64,000 nt of DNA from NCBI RefSeq assembly GCF_003284895.1, contig NZ_QMDV01000004.1, positions 374,501 through 438,500 on the forward strand. The letters are read 5' to 3'. This document shows positions 56,474 to 64,000 of this stretch, piece after piece. The stretch's first letter is position 1. Every line of letters starts with the position of its first letter. Origin of the DNA: Pontibacter arcticus. GTDB lineage: Bacteria; Bacteroidota; Bacteroidia; Cytophagales; Hymenobacteraceae. The notes beneath the pieces were generated by a model. It was not told the origin of the DNA. It searched no databases and saw only the letters and a program-made list of their open reading frames with translations. A program made the translations under genes and the position numbers.

Positions 56474-57097
56474 ATGAATCAAGACAAAAAAAATAAAGTA
56501 GATTCGAGACAACGCTCGGCCTTTGGCAACATCGAACAAATGCACCCGCTGCGCATGCTCCTGTACCTGAGCATGATGGGCATTAGCATGCTTTTCTTAA
56601 TATTGATCATCGCTTTCGCACAATCGGGCGGATTTTCTACAGGTTTTAAGCTGCCCAAGTTTTTCAGTATCAGTACGCTGCTGCTTTTATTCAGCAGTTA
56701 TACTTTAGGCCAGGTAGAACGCCTTTATAAAAAAGACAAACTCAAACGGATGTCCAAATACTTGGGGCTAACGTTGCTGCTTGGGTTGTTTTTTATCGGG
56801 GCACAACTAATGGGCTGGCGGGAGCTGGAGGCGTCCGGTTTATACTTTACGGGCAAAGCAGCCAGCACTTATCTTTACCTGATTTCGGCACTCCATATTT
56901 TACACTTGCTGGGCGGGGTCATCTTCCTTTCTTTCCTGTTCTTTAAAACAGTGCATATGGCCTCGGATAGTGTACGTACTCTTATCTTTATCCGCGATCC
57001 GTACAGAAGGCTACAGCTCTCGATGCTGCGCAGTTACTGGCACTTCATGGATTTTCTGTGGCTGGGTTTATACCTGGTTTTCCTGTCGATGTCGTGA
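56474..57097 (+). CDS. Cytochrome c oxidase subunit III-like protein, 207 aa
   Basis: Inner-membrane protein of the heme-copper oxidase subunit III family. Five or so hydrophobic helices; the end reads SYWHFMDFLWLGLYLVFLS, the hallmark of subunit III, preceded by LISALHILHLLGGVIF. No subunit I or II gene accompanies it in the window, so it is either a stray subunit or acts with an oxidase encoded elsewhere. Confidence 0.85.
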   Translation: MNQDKKNKVDSRQRSAFGNIEQMHPLRMLLYLSMMGISMLFLILIIAFAQSGGFSTGFKLPKFFSISTLLLLFSSYTLGQVERLYKKDKLKRMSKYLGLTLLLGLFFIGAQLMGWRELEASGLYFTGKAASTYLYLISALHILHLLGGVIFLSFLFFKTVHMASDSVRTLIFIRDPYRRLQLSMLRSYWHFMDFLWLGLYLVFLSMS

Positions 57098-57103
57098 TAA
57101 AGT

Positions 57104-57697
57104 TTATACTTCACCTTGGCGCGGGTGCAGGACCTTTTCGATCAGATCAGTAAAAGTCAGCACTTCCGAAAAATACGGGTCGGTATATGCGTTTGCTGAA
57201 AGGCGGATGTAGCCCGGTTTGTTATTCACCTTCACATAATCCAGGGCAATGTTTCCGTAGCGCTGGTTAAAAAGGCTGGTGCCAGCCACATCTTTAGCGG
57301 GCGGTACGAGCAGGTATTTCTCTACTTGTTCTGTGTAGCGTTCGTGCTGCAATTCGCGCTTATCGGCACAATGCATGGTGTATTCCTGCAGCAATACCTG
57401 CTCTTTCAGGTACTCAAACAAGTATAAAAAATCTGTTGGCTTGATGGTCGTATCATAGAAAAGGATCAGGCTTTGGCGGTTTCCTTCCGTCATGTACTGC
57501 ACCCTTAGATTGGTTGGCAGGCCTGCTAACTGGTAATGGAACGTCTTAAAAAAAGAAGCAGCCAACTGTGGTATAGCGCCACTGGTAACTGCGGCCTGGT
57601 AGCCAGCCCTGAAACCGGAACTGCGACGGAGCGTGGTACACGTTGAAGAAATTCCGGCAGACCCCAACAATCGTTTTAGAAATTCGTTAAACGGCAT
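57104..57697 (-). CDS. Hypothetical protein, 197 aa
   Basis: I do not recognise it. Text such as MPFNEFLKRLLGSAG, VQYMTEGNRQSLILFYDTT and DYVKVNNKPGYIRLSANAYTDPYF suggests an alpha/beta soluble protein without signal or membrane segments. It is convergent with the oxidase gene (seven bases between stops). Good coding frame; function unknown. Confidence 0.65.
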   Translation of the reverse strand: MPFNEFLKRLLGSAGISSTCTTLRRSSGFRAGYQAAVTSGAIPQLAASFFKTFHYQLAGLPTNLRVQYMTEGNRQSLILFYDTTIKPTDFLYLFEYLKEQVLLQEYTMHCADKRELQHERYTEQVEKYLLVPPAKDVAGTSLFNQRYGNIALDYVKVNNKPGYIRLSANAYTDPYFSEVLTFTDLIEKVLHPRQGEV

Positions 57698-57871
57698 TTG
57701 ATATTTTACCTAAAACAAATTTTGTTTTAAATAGTTTAGCTGCAAATTAGGTACTTCTGCTTTATCCAGAAATAAGTATCCGTAAAATCACTCTTACAAC
57801 AAACTTAACTTCATAACAAAGGAACGTAAACGGCTTAGACTGAGCTGCTGTTTTCCTGACCAGATAGCACT

Positions 57872-58342
57872 ATGGAATATATGTTGACACAAGAACTCGA
57901 AACTAAGAAAAAATTGCTTCAGGAGTGCACCAGGCTCATGAACGACCAGATAAAAGCGGCCAAAGATGCTATGGACGTTGCGCAGGAAAGCGCAAACGAG
58001 CACCAGGGAGCCATGGAAGATAAGTTTGAGTCTTTTCGGGAGGCCTGCCAGATACAGCGCGATATGTATGCGCGCCAGCTGGATGAGTTGCTTTCTACCA
58101 TGGCCGTGCTGAAGCGCATTAATGTAACCAAAGCAAACCATGATATATCGCTGGGTGCTGTGGTGCATACCGAGCTTCAGAATTATTTTATCGGCGTTAG
58201 CCTGGGAGAGGTGAAGATTGATGGCGAATCATACTTTGCTATTTCCGGCATGTCGCCGTTATACAAGGTGATGGCCGGAAAAGTGGCCGGCGATACCTTT
58301 ACGTTCCGTGATAAAGAATATAAAATACTTCAGGTAGATTAA
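57872..58342 (+). CDS. GreA/GreB C-terminal-like protein with coiled coil, 156 aa
   Basis: The N-terminal 95 residues are a charged coiled coil (LETKKKLLQECTRLMN, IKAAKDAMDVAQESANEHQ, CQIQRDMYARQLDELL); the end, AISGMSPLYKVMAGKVAGDT, is the FKBP-like fold shared by GreA, GreB and Rnk. So it resembles a Gre-family transcript cleavage factor. The acidic tip that enters the RNA polymerase channel in GreA is not certain here. Bacteroidota have several such paralogues, sometimes misnamed. Ends before a strong terminator. Confidence 0.75.
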   Translation: MEYMLTQELETKKKLLQECTRLMNDQIKAAKDAMDVAQESANEHQGAMEDKFESFREACQIQRDMYARQLDELLSTMAVLKRINVTKANHDISLGAVVHTELQNYFIGVSLGEVKIDGESYFAISGMSPLYKVMAGKVAGDTFTFRDKEYKILQVD

Positions 58343-58365
58343 AGTATACTTGCTGCACGCTCTAA

Positions 58366-58404
58366 AACAAAAAAGGTTGGCCCGTAAAAGCCAACCTTTT
58401 TTGT
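58366..58404. terminator. Bidirectional terminator between Gre-like and DUF2147 genes
   Basis: Stem AAAAAAGGTTGG/CCAACCTTTTTT, loop CCCGTAAAAG. Confidence 0.85.
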
Positions 58405-58421
58405 TAATAAATTATGTGTGG

Positions 58422-58853
58422 TTACTGAACGCGGGTCCAGTGCTGGGTTCTGCCTATTAGTGAAATGCCGATATAGCCTTTCACTTCCATTTTATCATTG
58501 CCGTTCATTTTCATGTAGCAGGCATAGGTTTTGCCACTTTCCGGATCGTAGATCGTGCCATCATCCCATTTGTTATCACCGTCATACTTAAAGCCTTTCA
58601 TAAACTCCAAGCCTTGCAACGGACGTGTAGCCAGTTTTTTGTTCGGGTTATTCTCGTCTACTTTCGGTTTGCCGTTCTTTAACGGTTCTTTCAGGGTTAC
58701 CAATTTCCCGCACAGCTTATCGCCGCACTTGTAGATCTCGAATTTGGCTTTGCCGTCTTCATTTGTCCATATGCCAACCGGGGAGAGCTTCTGAGCCCAC
58801 GCAACAGATGCAAACAGCATGAGCACAACAAAGGTGAACAGGTGCTTTTTCAT
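58422..58853 (-). CDS. DUF2147 family secreted protein, 143 aa
   Basis: Signal peptide MKKHLFTFVVLMLFASVAWAQ, then the DUF2147 fold with SPVGIWTNEDGKAKFEIYKCGDKL and the end YIGISLIGRTQHWTRV. Two Cys near KCGDKLCGKL could form a disulphide. Exported; function unknown; length standard for the family. Confidence 0.92.
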   Translation of the reverse strand: MKKHLFTFVVLMLFASVAWAQKLSPVGIWTNEDGKAKFEIYKCGDKLCGKLVTLKEPLKNGKPKVDENNPNKKLATRPLQGLEFMKGFKYDGDNKWDDGTIYDPESGKTYACYMKMNGNDKMEVKGYIGISLIGRTQHWTRVQ

Positions 58854-59095
58854 GATGATAATGTTTTAGTTTAGTAAAGGTTTTGTAAGGTAATAAATTA
58901 TTTAATTCGGATGATACAATTTTCGACCCATTTATAGATTCATTTGAAAAAAATTAAAAAATAAATGCCAGATTAATTTCTACACAGCATTTATACTTAT
59001 TAATTTTTATATCTGTCTGAGGTTTAGGAGGATGCAACGGGTCGCTTGCGGGAGGGATTGTTAAAACATTTTTATTGAAAAATATCCGCAAATCC
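58854..59095. other. Gene-free AT-rich stretch upstream of the orphan unit
   Basis: No gene seen; poly-A/T text with one TATACTT copy (near 58993). It should carry the promoter of DUF2147. The orphan transcription unit with its own promoter begins just after. Confidence 0.5.
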
Positions 59096-59126
59096 TTGTG
59101 AACTTTTTACTATTCTTTTAGCTTTA
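59096..59126 (+). promoter_or_regulatory. Promoter of the orphan transcription unit
   Basis: TTG at 59096-59098, then 20 bases, then TAGCTTTA at 59119-59126, matching the phylum's TTG-N19/20-TAnnTTTG pattern at all but the last base. The predicted RNA start is about 59133. Confidence 0.5.
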
Positions 59127-59221
59127 AGAAACAGTAGCGGGTGCTACGCCCCTCATGTAAAGTCTGCTCAACACAGGCTGGCAATCAGGGATTATGTCGA
59201 ACTTAAAAGAAGGGAGGTGCT

Positions 59222-59290
59222 ATGTCTAATCCATCAGACGTCTTAGTAAGCCGAGGTAATATTGTTCACTTTAATTGTGGGCTGGCTTAG
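59222..59290 (+). CDS. Possible 22-codon small ORF with strong Shine-Dalgarno
   Basis: ATG 59222 to TAG 59288-59290. It begins MSNPSDV and ends FNCGLA. AGGGAGGT at 59211-59218, four bases before the ATG, is an unusually good Shine-Dalgarno for this phylum, where such sites are rare. The ORF overlaps the candidate structured RNA, so it may be a leader-type peptide or merely part of the RNA. Evidence is suggestive only. Confidence 0.35.
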   Translation: MSNPSDVLVSRGNIVHFNCGLA

Positions 59291-59393
59291 TAAGCAGTAC
59301 CCTTACTGCTTGCGCAGTAATATTGCCTTTTTTTGGTCTTCGGATGATGCACACCAATAGTGTATCGCTTGCTGAGGTAAAGAAGGATTCTTG

Positions 59394-59440
59394 GAACGCG
59401 TGATGTATCTTGACGGGCTACATCGCGCGTTCTTTTTTTA
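59394..59440 (+). terminator. Intrinsic terminator of the orphan unit
   Basis: Stem GAACGCGTGATGTA/TACATCGCGCGTTC with one G-T pair, then seven T on the plus strand only; it fits transcription towards the right, not the minus-strand neighbour. Confidence 0.8.
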
Positions 59441-59441
59441 T

Positions 59442-59810
59442 TTACAGATCTTCTTTGTAAAGCGTGTTATCGCGCTGCCGGCGTTCCCGCACAAAACTCC
59501 CCACATAAAATAATGTTGCTATAAAACAGCTAAGCCCCATCACCAGGAAAGCCGGCTGCTCGTTCTCCCAGCTAAATAATTCGGGCTCAAACAACAGCAT
59601 AAAATATATACCAGCAAGCAGGGTAATAGCTGTAATAGTATGTAGCACAAAACGGTTGTGCCTGCGCAAATGATAGGTAAACAGTAAAAGAATAACACCC
59701 AGCAGCGGTGCAATCAGCATTTCAATAACAGGATGGAGGGCATAGCTGATAAGCCCGGCCAGTAGCAGAACAAGCGCATTCAGTGCGTTTACGGTGTAAG
59801 ATGGTAGCAT
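59442..59810 (-). CDS. Hypothetical membrane protein, 122 aa
   Basis: Four predicted membrane helices: about 7-24 (NALVLLLAGLISYALHP), 32-48 (LLGVILLLFTY), 54-74 (FVLHTITAITLLAGIYFML) and 86-106 (PAFLVMGLSCFIATLFYVG), then a short charged tail (RERRQRD). No family recognised. The stop is next to the end of the convergent orphan RNA unit. Reading frame clean from ATG 59810. Confidence 0.65.
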   Translation of the reverse strand: MLPSYTVNALNALVLLLAGLISYALHPVIEMLIAPLLGVILLLFTYHLRRHNRFVLHTITAITLLAGIYFMLLFEPELFSWENEQPAFLVMGLSCFIATLFYVGSFVRERRQRDNTLYKEDL

Positions 59811-59827
59811 ACGTAATAACCTTTAAA

Positions 59828-59868
59828 TGAAAAAAGTACCGAACTATGAAGTTCGGTACTTTTTTACG
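59828..59868 (-). terminator. Intrinsic terminator of the NlpC/P60 gene
   Basis: Stem AAAAAAGTACCGAAC/GTTCGGTACTTTTTT with loop TATGAA. Confidence 0.85.
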
Positions 59869-59907
59869 TCGTATTAGCACGAATGTATACTTCGAATTTA
59901 CAAGCGG

Positions 59908-60453
59908 TTATAATACCCTCCTGATTCCCAGAAAACGATCGTTGTAACGGGTGCCTTCCACTTTACTGATTTTAACACCACCGTTAGAAGATGAATGTAT
60001 AAACGAGATGGTATCGTTAGCTGTAGAAAGTATGATGCCGGTATGGCCCGGCGTTCTGACGCTCAGGTTAGTGCCGGTAAAAATGATAATGTCTCCTGCC
60101 TGGGCTGCTGCTTTTGTAACCGATACTCCTTCTTTGGCCTGCAAAGCAGACGAATGCGGCACTTTTATACTTTCAGAAGCAAATACGTGTGTTACAAATC
60201 CGGAGCAATCAAAGCCGGTTTCCGGCGTGATGCCTGTATAAGTATAAGGCGTTCCCAACAAAGTATGGGCATATGTTAAAAGCTCCTTTGCCGTATCAGC
60301 TGCCGGGGCCAGCGTAACAGGCTCTATTGTTTCCGGTGCGGGCGTTTTAGTTATTTCATACTTTTCAGGTGCTGCAAACTGTATAGGCCTGGCATAAGCC
60401 ATTACAAGTAAAAGCAATAAAGGGGCGAGTATCAGCAAATGTATCTTTTTCAT
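59908..60453 (-). CDS. NlpC/P60 family cysteine peptidase, 181 aa
   Basis: Exported peptidoglycan endopeptidase of peptidase family C40. N-terminal hydrophobic signal MKKIHLLILAPLLLLLVMAYA. Catalytic Cys83 in FDCSGFVTHVF and His137 in TPGHTGIIL, with the third polar residue further on (FIHSSS). Usually cleaves the D-Glu-mDAP bond. Single-domain, without LysM or SH3 domains. Monocistronic with its own terminator. Confidence 0.92.
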   Translation of the reverse strand: MKKIHLLILAPLLLLLVMAYARPIQFAAPEKYEITKTPAPETIEPVTLAPAADTAKELLTYAHTLLGTPYTYTGITPETGFDCSGFVTHVFASESIKVPHSSALQAKEGVSVTKAAAQAGDIIIFTGTNLSVRTPGHTGIILSTANDTISFIHSSSNGGVKISKVEGTRYNDRFLGIRRVL

Positions 60454-60709
60454 AGGTCAGGTTAATGGTTGCAGGCCTGTACTTTCTAAAACCATGCCAC
60501 AGGCAAATGTTCTGGCTTTTTACTGGGCTCTGGTTATCAATAACCATAACATTTTAACCGCACTAAATAGTTTACCTTCCAATAGTATCGTTCTGCCAGT
60601 GGTTTAGCATCATTCACAATAAACTATATTCAAATGAAACAAATGTTGTTAAGTTTTTAATTATAAGTATAAATAATTGCAATCTTTTAAATTGGGAGAA
60701 GTATGTAGC

Positions 60710-61138
60710 ATGATATTAAAGTATAACGCCGAGTCTATAGAAGTAACCTGCAACACTGAGCAGAAAAGAATTTTCATCAGAATAATAAGTGCTTTCACAA
60801 CAGATGATTTCAAAAGAAGCCTGTTGCAAGCGCTTGAGTGCGCTAAAGCCAACCATATAAAAGAATGGCTCCTTGATTTTAAGGCAATAGGCAAACTGGA
60901 AGAAGAAGAAGAAGCCTGGATCTATTCCACTTTTTTTCCGCAACTGATGATACAGCTGGGCTCGGATAACTTTATGGCCATGCTCCTTTCCGAAAGCTGC
61001 TACCAGCACTTACTTGCAGAGGTAGGGAAGCTAGGGCTGATGAGCTGCAACACGTTTATAAAATTCAATAATTTTTGCGAAGAGCAGGAAGCACTGGCCT
61101 GGCTGGATGCGGCAAAATCCAGGACTTTGCAATCGTAA
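60710..61138 (+). CDS. STAS/SpoIIAA-like hypothetical protein, 142 aa
   Basis: Soluble alpha/beta protein starting MILKYNAESIEVTCN. The ATG at 60710 is preferred over TTG 60677. The pattern of strands and helices (RIFIRIISAFTTDDFKRSLL, IKEWLLDFKAIGKLEEEE) resembles STAS-like proteins widespread in Bacteroidota, but no catalytic or phosphorylation residue is evident. Function unknown. Confidence 0.65.
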   Translation: MILKYNAESIEVTCNTEQKRIFIRIISAFTTDDFKRSLLQALECAKANHIKEWLLDFKAIGKLEEEEEAWIYSTFFPQLMIQLGSDNFMAMLLSESCYQHLLAEVGKLGLMSCNTFIKFNNFCEEQEALAWLDAAKSRTLQS

Positions 61139-61231
61139 TTCCTTTGTTTTTGGGAAAGTAAAAGGCTCTATTTTGAAAAGCAGGTTAATTATCGTAAAAT
61201 GCTTTTTAATGTTTAACCATAAAGCCTTACT

Positions 61232-63040
61232 ATGCTCTTCCAAAAGCGTATCAAACTAATCTTACTATTTACTTTCTGGGTTCTTGCCATAGCCGGCAAC
61301 GCCGCCTTTGCCGCAGATCTGAAGTATACCTTGCGGATGCCGGAACCCCACACACATTATTTTGAGGTAGAAGCAGAGCTATCCGGCGCGCGCAAAAAGT
61401 ACATCGATTTTGTAATGCCTGTCTGGGCGCCGGGCTCGTACCTGGTGCGCGAGTTTTCTAAAAACGTAGAAAGCGTAACTGCCACAGACAAAGCCGGCCA
61501 AACCCTTCGCTCCGAAAAAATAAACAAAAACACCTGGCGCGTGTACAGTAACCGCGCCGACCTAGTACGCCTGAAGTATAAAGTGTATGCTTTTGAGCTG
61601 TCGGTTCGTACCAGTTTTCTGGATGCTTCGCATGGCTACGTGAACGGAACCAGCATTTTTATGTACCCTGATGGCTATAAAAACCAGTCCGGCACTCTGA
61701 AAGTGGAACCTTATCAGGGTTGGGATAAAGTATCCACAGGTTTAAAAAGCACTGCTAAGTTTACCTATACTTTCCCGGATTACGATGTGCTGGCAGATTC
61801 TCCCTTGGAAATTGGTACGCACGAAGTATACAACTTTACGGCTCAGGGTGTGCCCCACGAAGTAGCCATGTATGGCGGCGGAAACTATGAGCCCAAAAAG
61901 CTGATGGCTGATATGCAGAAAGTGGTGGAAGAATCGATTAAAATTTTCGGTAAGCTACCCGTAGATCGCTATGTATTTATCGTGCATAACCTGAACCGTG
62001 GCGGTGGTGGCCTGGAGCACCTCAACTCCACTACGTTGCAAACTTCCCGTTGGAACTATACTTCGGAGAGTGCCTATAACGGTTTCTTAAGCCTGGTTGC
62101 ACACGAGTATTTTCACCTCTGGAACGTAAAACGCCTGCGCCCGGCACCACTTGGGCCCTTTGATTATACCAAAGAAAATTACACGCGCCTGCTGTGGGTA
62201 TCGGAAGGAATTACGAGTTATTACGATGATCTGATCGTGCGCCGTGCCGGCTATACAGCCCCGAAGCAGTACCTTGATATTGTGGCCGGAAGTATAAATT
62301 CAGTGGAGAACACGCCGGGCAATAAAATTCAGCCGGTGTCCGAGTCCAGCTTTGATGCCTGGATAAAGTACTACCGCCGCAACGAAAACTCAAATAACGC
62401 CGAAGTATCGTACTACACCAAAGGAGGTGTTTTAGGGCATCTGCTTAACATGGAAATCATGAAAAGCACACAGGGCGAGAAAAGCCTGGATGATGTGATG
62501 CGGGCGATGTATGCACGCTATTACGAAAAGCTGGACCGTGGTTTTACCGAAACCGAATTTAAAGAAGAGCTGGCCAAAGCAGCCGGCAAAAGTATGGATG
62601 CGTTCTTTAATGATTTCGTGAACGGTACCAAAACGCCGGATTACAACGCTTACTTTGAGGCAGCCGGTTTACGGGTTACAAACCAGAATGCTAACAGAAA
62701 CGAACCAAGTTGGGGAGCCGCTACATCGGTGAGCGCCGGCAAAGTAATGGTAACGGGCGTTAGCCGTGGCTCCAGTGTCTGGGAAGGCGGCCTTAACGTA
62801 AACGACGAGATAATTGCAATAAACGGTTACCGCACCGAAAGTGACATCCGTAATGTAGTTGCGGCGCTTAAGATAGGAGAGAAGGCTGAAGTTGTTGTAG
62901 CCCGCGACGGTAAATTACAGACCCTGCAGGTACCTATCCTGAAAGACCAAAGTATAAAGTATGTACTTGAGCGCGTAGAGAACCCGACTGCCGTGCAAAC
63001 GAAGATCTACAACAAATGGCTGGGTATAACCGGCTCTTAA
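61232..63040 (+). CDS. M61-family metallopeptidase with PDZ domain, 602 aa
   Basis: Secreted zinc aminopeptidase of the M61 (glycyl aminopeptidase) family. Signal peptide to about residue 25 (LLFTFWVLAIAGNAAFA). N-terminal beta domain, then the zinc motif HEYFH with His291, Glu292 and His295, followed by ESEGIT-type WVSEGITSYYDDL for the third ligand. The C-terminal PDZ at about 500-590 (VMVTGVSRGSSVWEGGLNVND) probably controls substrate access. 602 residues, normal length. Ends at a strong terminator. Confidence 0.94.
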   Translation: MLFQKRIKLILLFTFWVLAIAGNAAFAADLKYTLRMPEPHTHYFEVEAELSGARKKYIDFVMPVWAPGSYLVREFSKNVESVTATDKAGQTLRSEKINKNTWRVYSNRADLVRLKYKVYAFELSVRTSFLDASHGYVNGTSIFMYPDGYKNQSGTLKVEPYQGWDKVSTGLKSTAKFTYTFPDYDVLADSPLEIGTHEVYNFTAQGVPHEVAMYGGGNYEPKKLMADMQKVVEESIKIFGKLPVDRYVFIVHNLNRGGGGLEHLNSTTLQTSRWNYTSESAYNGFLSLVAHEYFHLWNVKRLRPAPLGPFDYTKENYTRLLWVSEGITSYYDDLIVRRAGYTAPKQYLDIVAGSINSVENTPGNKIQPVSESSFDAWIKYYRRNENSNNAEVSYYTKGGVLGHLLNMEIMKSTQGEKSLDDVMRAMYARYYEKLDRGFTETEFKEELAKAAGKSMDAFFNDFVNGTKTPDYNAYFEAAGLRVTNQNANRNEPSWGAATSVSAGKVMVTGVSRGSSVWEGGLNVNDEIIAINGYRTESDIRNVVAALKIGEKAEVVVARDGKLQTLQVPILKDQSIKYVLERVENPTAVQTKIYNKWLGITGS

Positions 63041-63055
63041 AGTTTAAAAACGAAG

Positions 63056-63103
63056 TATAAAAAAGCGGCGCTGCAAGTTAAACTGCAGCGCCGCTTTTTT
63101 ATA
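63056..63103. terminator. Bidirectional terminator after the M61 gene
   Basis: Stem AAAAGCGGCGCTGCA/TGCAGCGCCGCTTTT around AGTTAAAC; motif copies flank both sides (63053, 63107). Confidence 0.85.
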
Positions 63104-63116
63104 CGTTATACTTTGC

Positions 63117-63848
63117 TTAATCCAGCCTAAAAGACGCGTTAACGACAGCAGTTATTTCTTTTTCGATAGACGAGACATCGTTAATGCCGTAATCCGAGAT
63201 CATATTCGAGTTTACCGGTGTTATCTGGATCACGCCCATCCGGGCATTGGAAATAGGGCCGAGGTCGCTACCGGTTGCTTCTGCTATTTTGCGGGCGCGG
63301 TTCAGCGCATCTTTTGCCGCATCGGCTTGTATCTCGATCTTCAGTTCGGCAAGCTTAGTATAATAGTATTCAGGCGGGTTTACCGAGAAACTGATGCCCT
63401 TGTTAACGAGCGACGTAATATCCAGCGAAACTTGTTTTATCTTGTTCACATCCCCGGATTTTACATCTATACTTTGGTTGGCGGTATAGTACATGATCCT
63501 GCTGGTGGGGTAGCCTTGCTGGCTCATTTCATAAACCGGGTTCAGGTTAATGGTAGTTTGGTTCACGTCTTTATCCGGGAAGCCCTGGCTGGCAATGTAG
63601 GCCAGTACCTGCGGCCGCTGACTTAAAAGCGTTTGATAAGCTACTTCGGCTGTAGGGCCCGATACCTGCAGCGTACCGCGTAAAATACCCAGATCAGATT
63701 GTATTTCGCGTTTGGCGGAGCCGGTTACGGTGATGGTCTGGTTGGCCTGGTCACGTGCTTTCCAGATCATCGTAAAAATAAGCATACAGATGATCAGGCT
63801 CGCGCCTAATATCGCGACCGGTAGTATAAAAGGATTATACTTTTTCAT
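63117..63848 (-). CDS. SIMPL domain (DUF541) protein, 243 aa
   Basis: Membrane-anchored or periplasmic protein with one N-terminal helix (FILPVAILGASLIICMLIFTMIW) and the SIMPL/DUF541 fold: ITVTGSAKREIQSDLGILRGTL, then ALNRARKIAEATGSDLGPI. The family is named from a signalling interactor in mammals; the bacterial members are poorly understood and often linked to envelope or oxidative stress. 243 residues, normal. Confidence 0.9.
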   Translation of the reverse strand: MKKYNPFILPVAILGASLIICMLIFTMIWKARDQANQTITVTGSAKREIQSDLGILRGTLQVSGPTAEVAYQTLLSQRPQVLAYIASQGFPDKDVNQTTINLNPVYEMSQQGYPTSRIMYYTANQSIDVKSGDVNKIKQVSLDITSLVNKGISFSVNPPEYYYTKLAELKIEIQADAAKDALNRARKIAEATGSDLGPISNARMGVIQITPVNSNMISDYGINDVSSIEKEITAVVNASFRLD

Positions 63849-64000
63849 AGTTGGTGAAGCGAATTAAAAAATACTTTTTGATGGGTATGGACTGTGTACA
63901 AGTATAAAGCGAACAGGTTACGATTTTTATTTTTGGAGGCATCCATCTTAAAACAATACAATACCAAGTATAATTAAAAAAACACACAAATACTTTAGAT
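63849..64000. other. Intergenic end of window
   Basis: No gene; two AAGTATA copies (63901, 63967) and AT-rich text. Confidence 0.5.

Larger units (their letters stand above)
59133..59440 (+). ncRNA. Candidate structured RNA unit with internal and final terminators
   Basis: No long protein frame, yet a promoter and two ordered 3' ends. Hairpins on the plus strand: GTAGC-GGGT-GCTAC (59134-59147); GGATTA (59189-59194) with TAATCC (59227-59232); GGTAATATT (59255-59263) with AATATTGCC (59309-59317), enclosing AAGCAGTA-CCCT-TACTGCTT (59292-59311 overall); a T7 run after it; GATGCAC/GTGTATC (59346-59366); and a final terminator at 59394-59440. Direct repeat CTTAGTAAGC at 59242-59251 and 59286-59295. 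Length to the first T run is about 190 nt, as in 6S-type RNAs, but I see no 6S-type pairing between the ends and do not name it. Confidence 0.5.

Noticed and set aside
59133..59325. 6S RNA, tmRNA or RNase P RNA as identity of the orphan unit
   Set aside because: I could not find pairing between the two ends as in 6S RNA, a tmRNA tag or tRNA-like end, or RNase P core motifs, so it remains unnamed.

Overview
The window is chromosomal DNA of a Bacteroidota bacterium. The gene content (DUF4290-murA, DUF4905, NfeD-like protease, menB, type I gap, efp-accB-accC, many MKK-type lipoproteins) and two promoters of the TTG-N19/20-TAnnTTTG class point to Cytophagales. A Pontibacter/Hymenobacteraceae-like organism is my best guess, but it is inference because no rRNA is present. 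Apart from the first 5 kb it reads as core genome, with no insertion sequences, prophage or CRISPR.

Layout. 1-4.9 kb is an AT-rich accessory segment ending at a tRNA-Glu: a type I restriction R subunit (cut by the window edge), two hypothetical genes, a 66-bp perfect palindrome and a caspase-family protein. 5.2-8.6 kb holds gap, a double-domain universal stress protein, a lipid-kinase-family gene and a SUI1-family gene. 8.6-16 kb has kdsB, two paralogous lipoproteins, a membrane ClpP/NfeD protease, a LysM protein and small enzymes. 16-22 kb has mutS2, murB and an rRNA methyltransferase. 22-30 kb has menB, an AT-richer pair of secreted proteins, murA (with Asp in place of the catalytic Cys), DUF4290 and a UvrD-type helicase. 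30-38.5 kb has a Sel1/ankyrin protein, DUF3109, DoxX, panE, the efp-accB-accC cluster and a TetR regulator. 38.5-41.3 kb is a membrane Fe-S protein paired with a flavoprotein. 41.5-43.9 kb is a cluster of four intrinsically disordered proteins. 44-54.6 kb has transporters (APC, KUP), DedA, dapA, a LytS/LytTR two-component pair and ligA. 54.6-64 kb has secreted proteins, a lone cytochrome-oxidase subunit III homologue, a GreA-C-like protein, an orphan structured transcription unit, an NlpC/P60 hydrolase, an M61 peptidase and a SIMPL protein. murA, murB, kdsB and dapA are all envelope-building genes, and efp-accB-accC links translation and fatty-acid synthesis.

Signals not explained by genes. 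(1) The heptamer AAGTATA/TATACTT is strongly over-represented on both strands, in all reading frames and between genes, except in the accessory segment and in 23.8-25.4 kb. (2) Three intergenic elements are built of inverted arrays of about five 7-nt units, and a fourth uses a 10-nt unit. Each lies just upstream of a start codon and runs to the next stop codon. (3) An orphan unit at 59.1-59.44 kb has its own promoter, hairpins and terminators, plus a 22-codon ORF behind an unusually strong Shine-Dalgarno sequence. (4) The disordered-protein cluster is at 41.5-43.9 kb.
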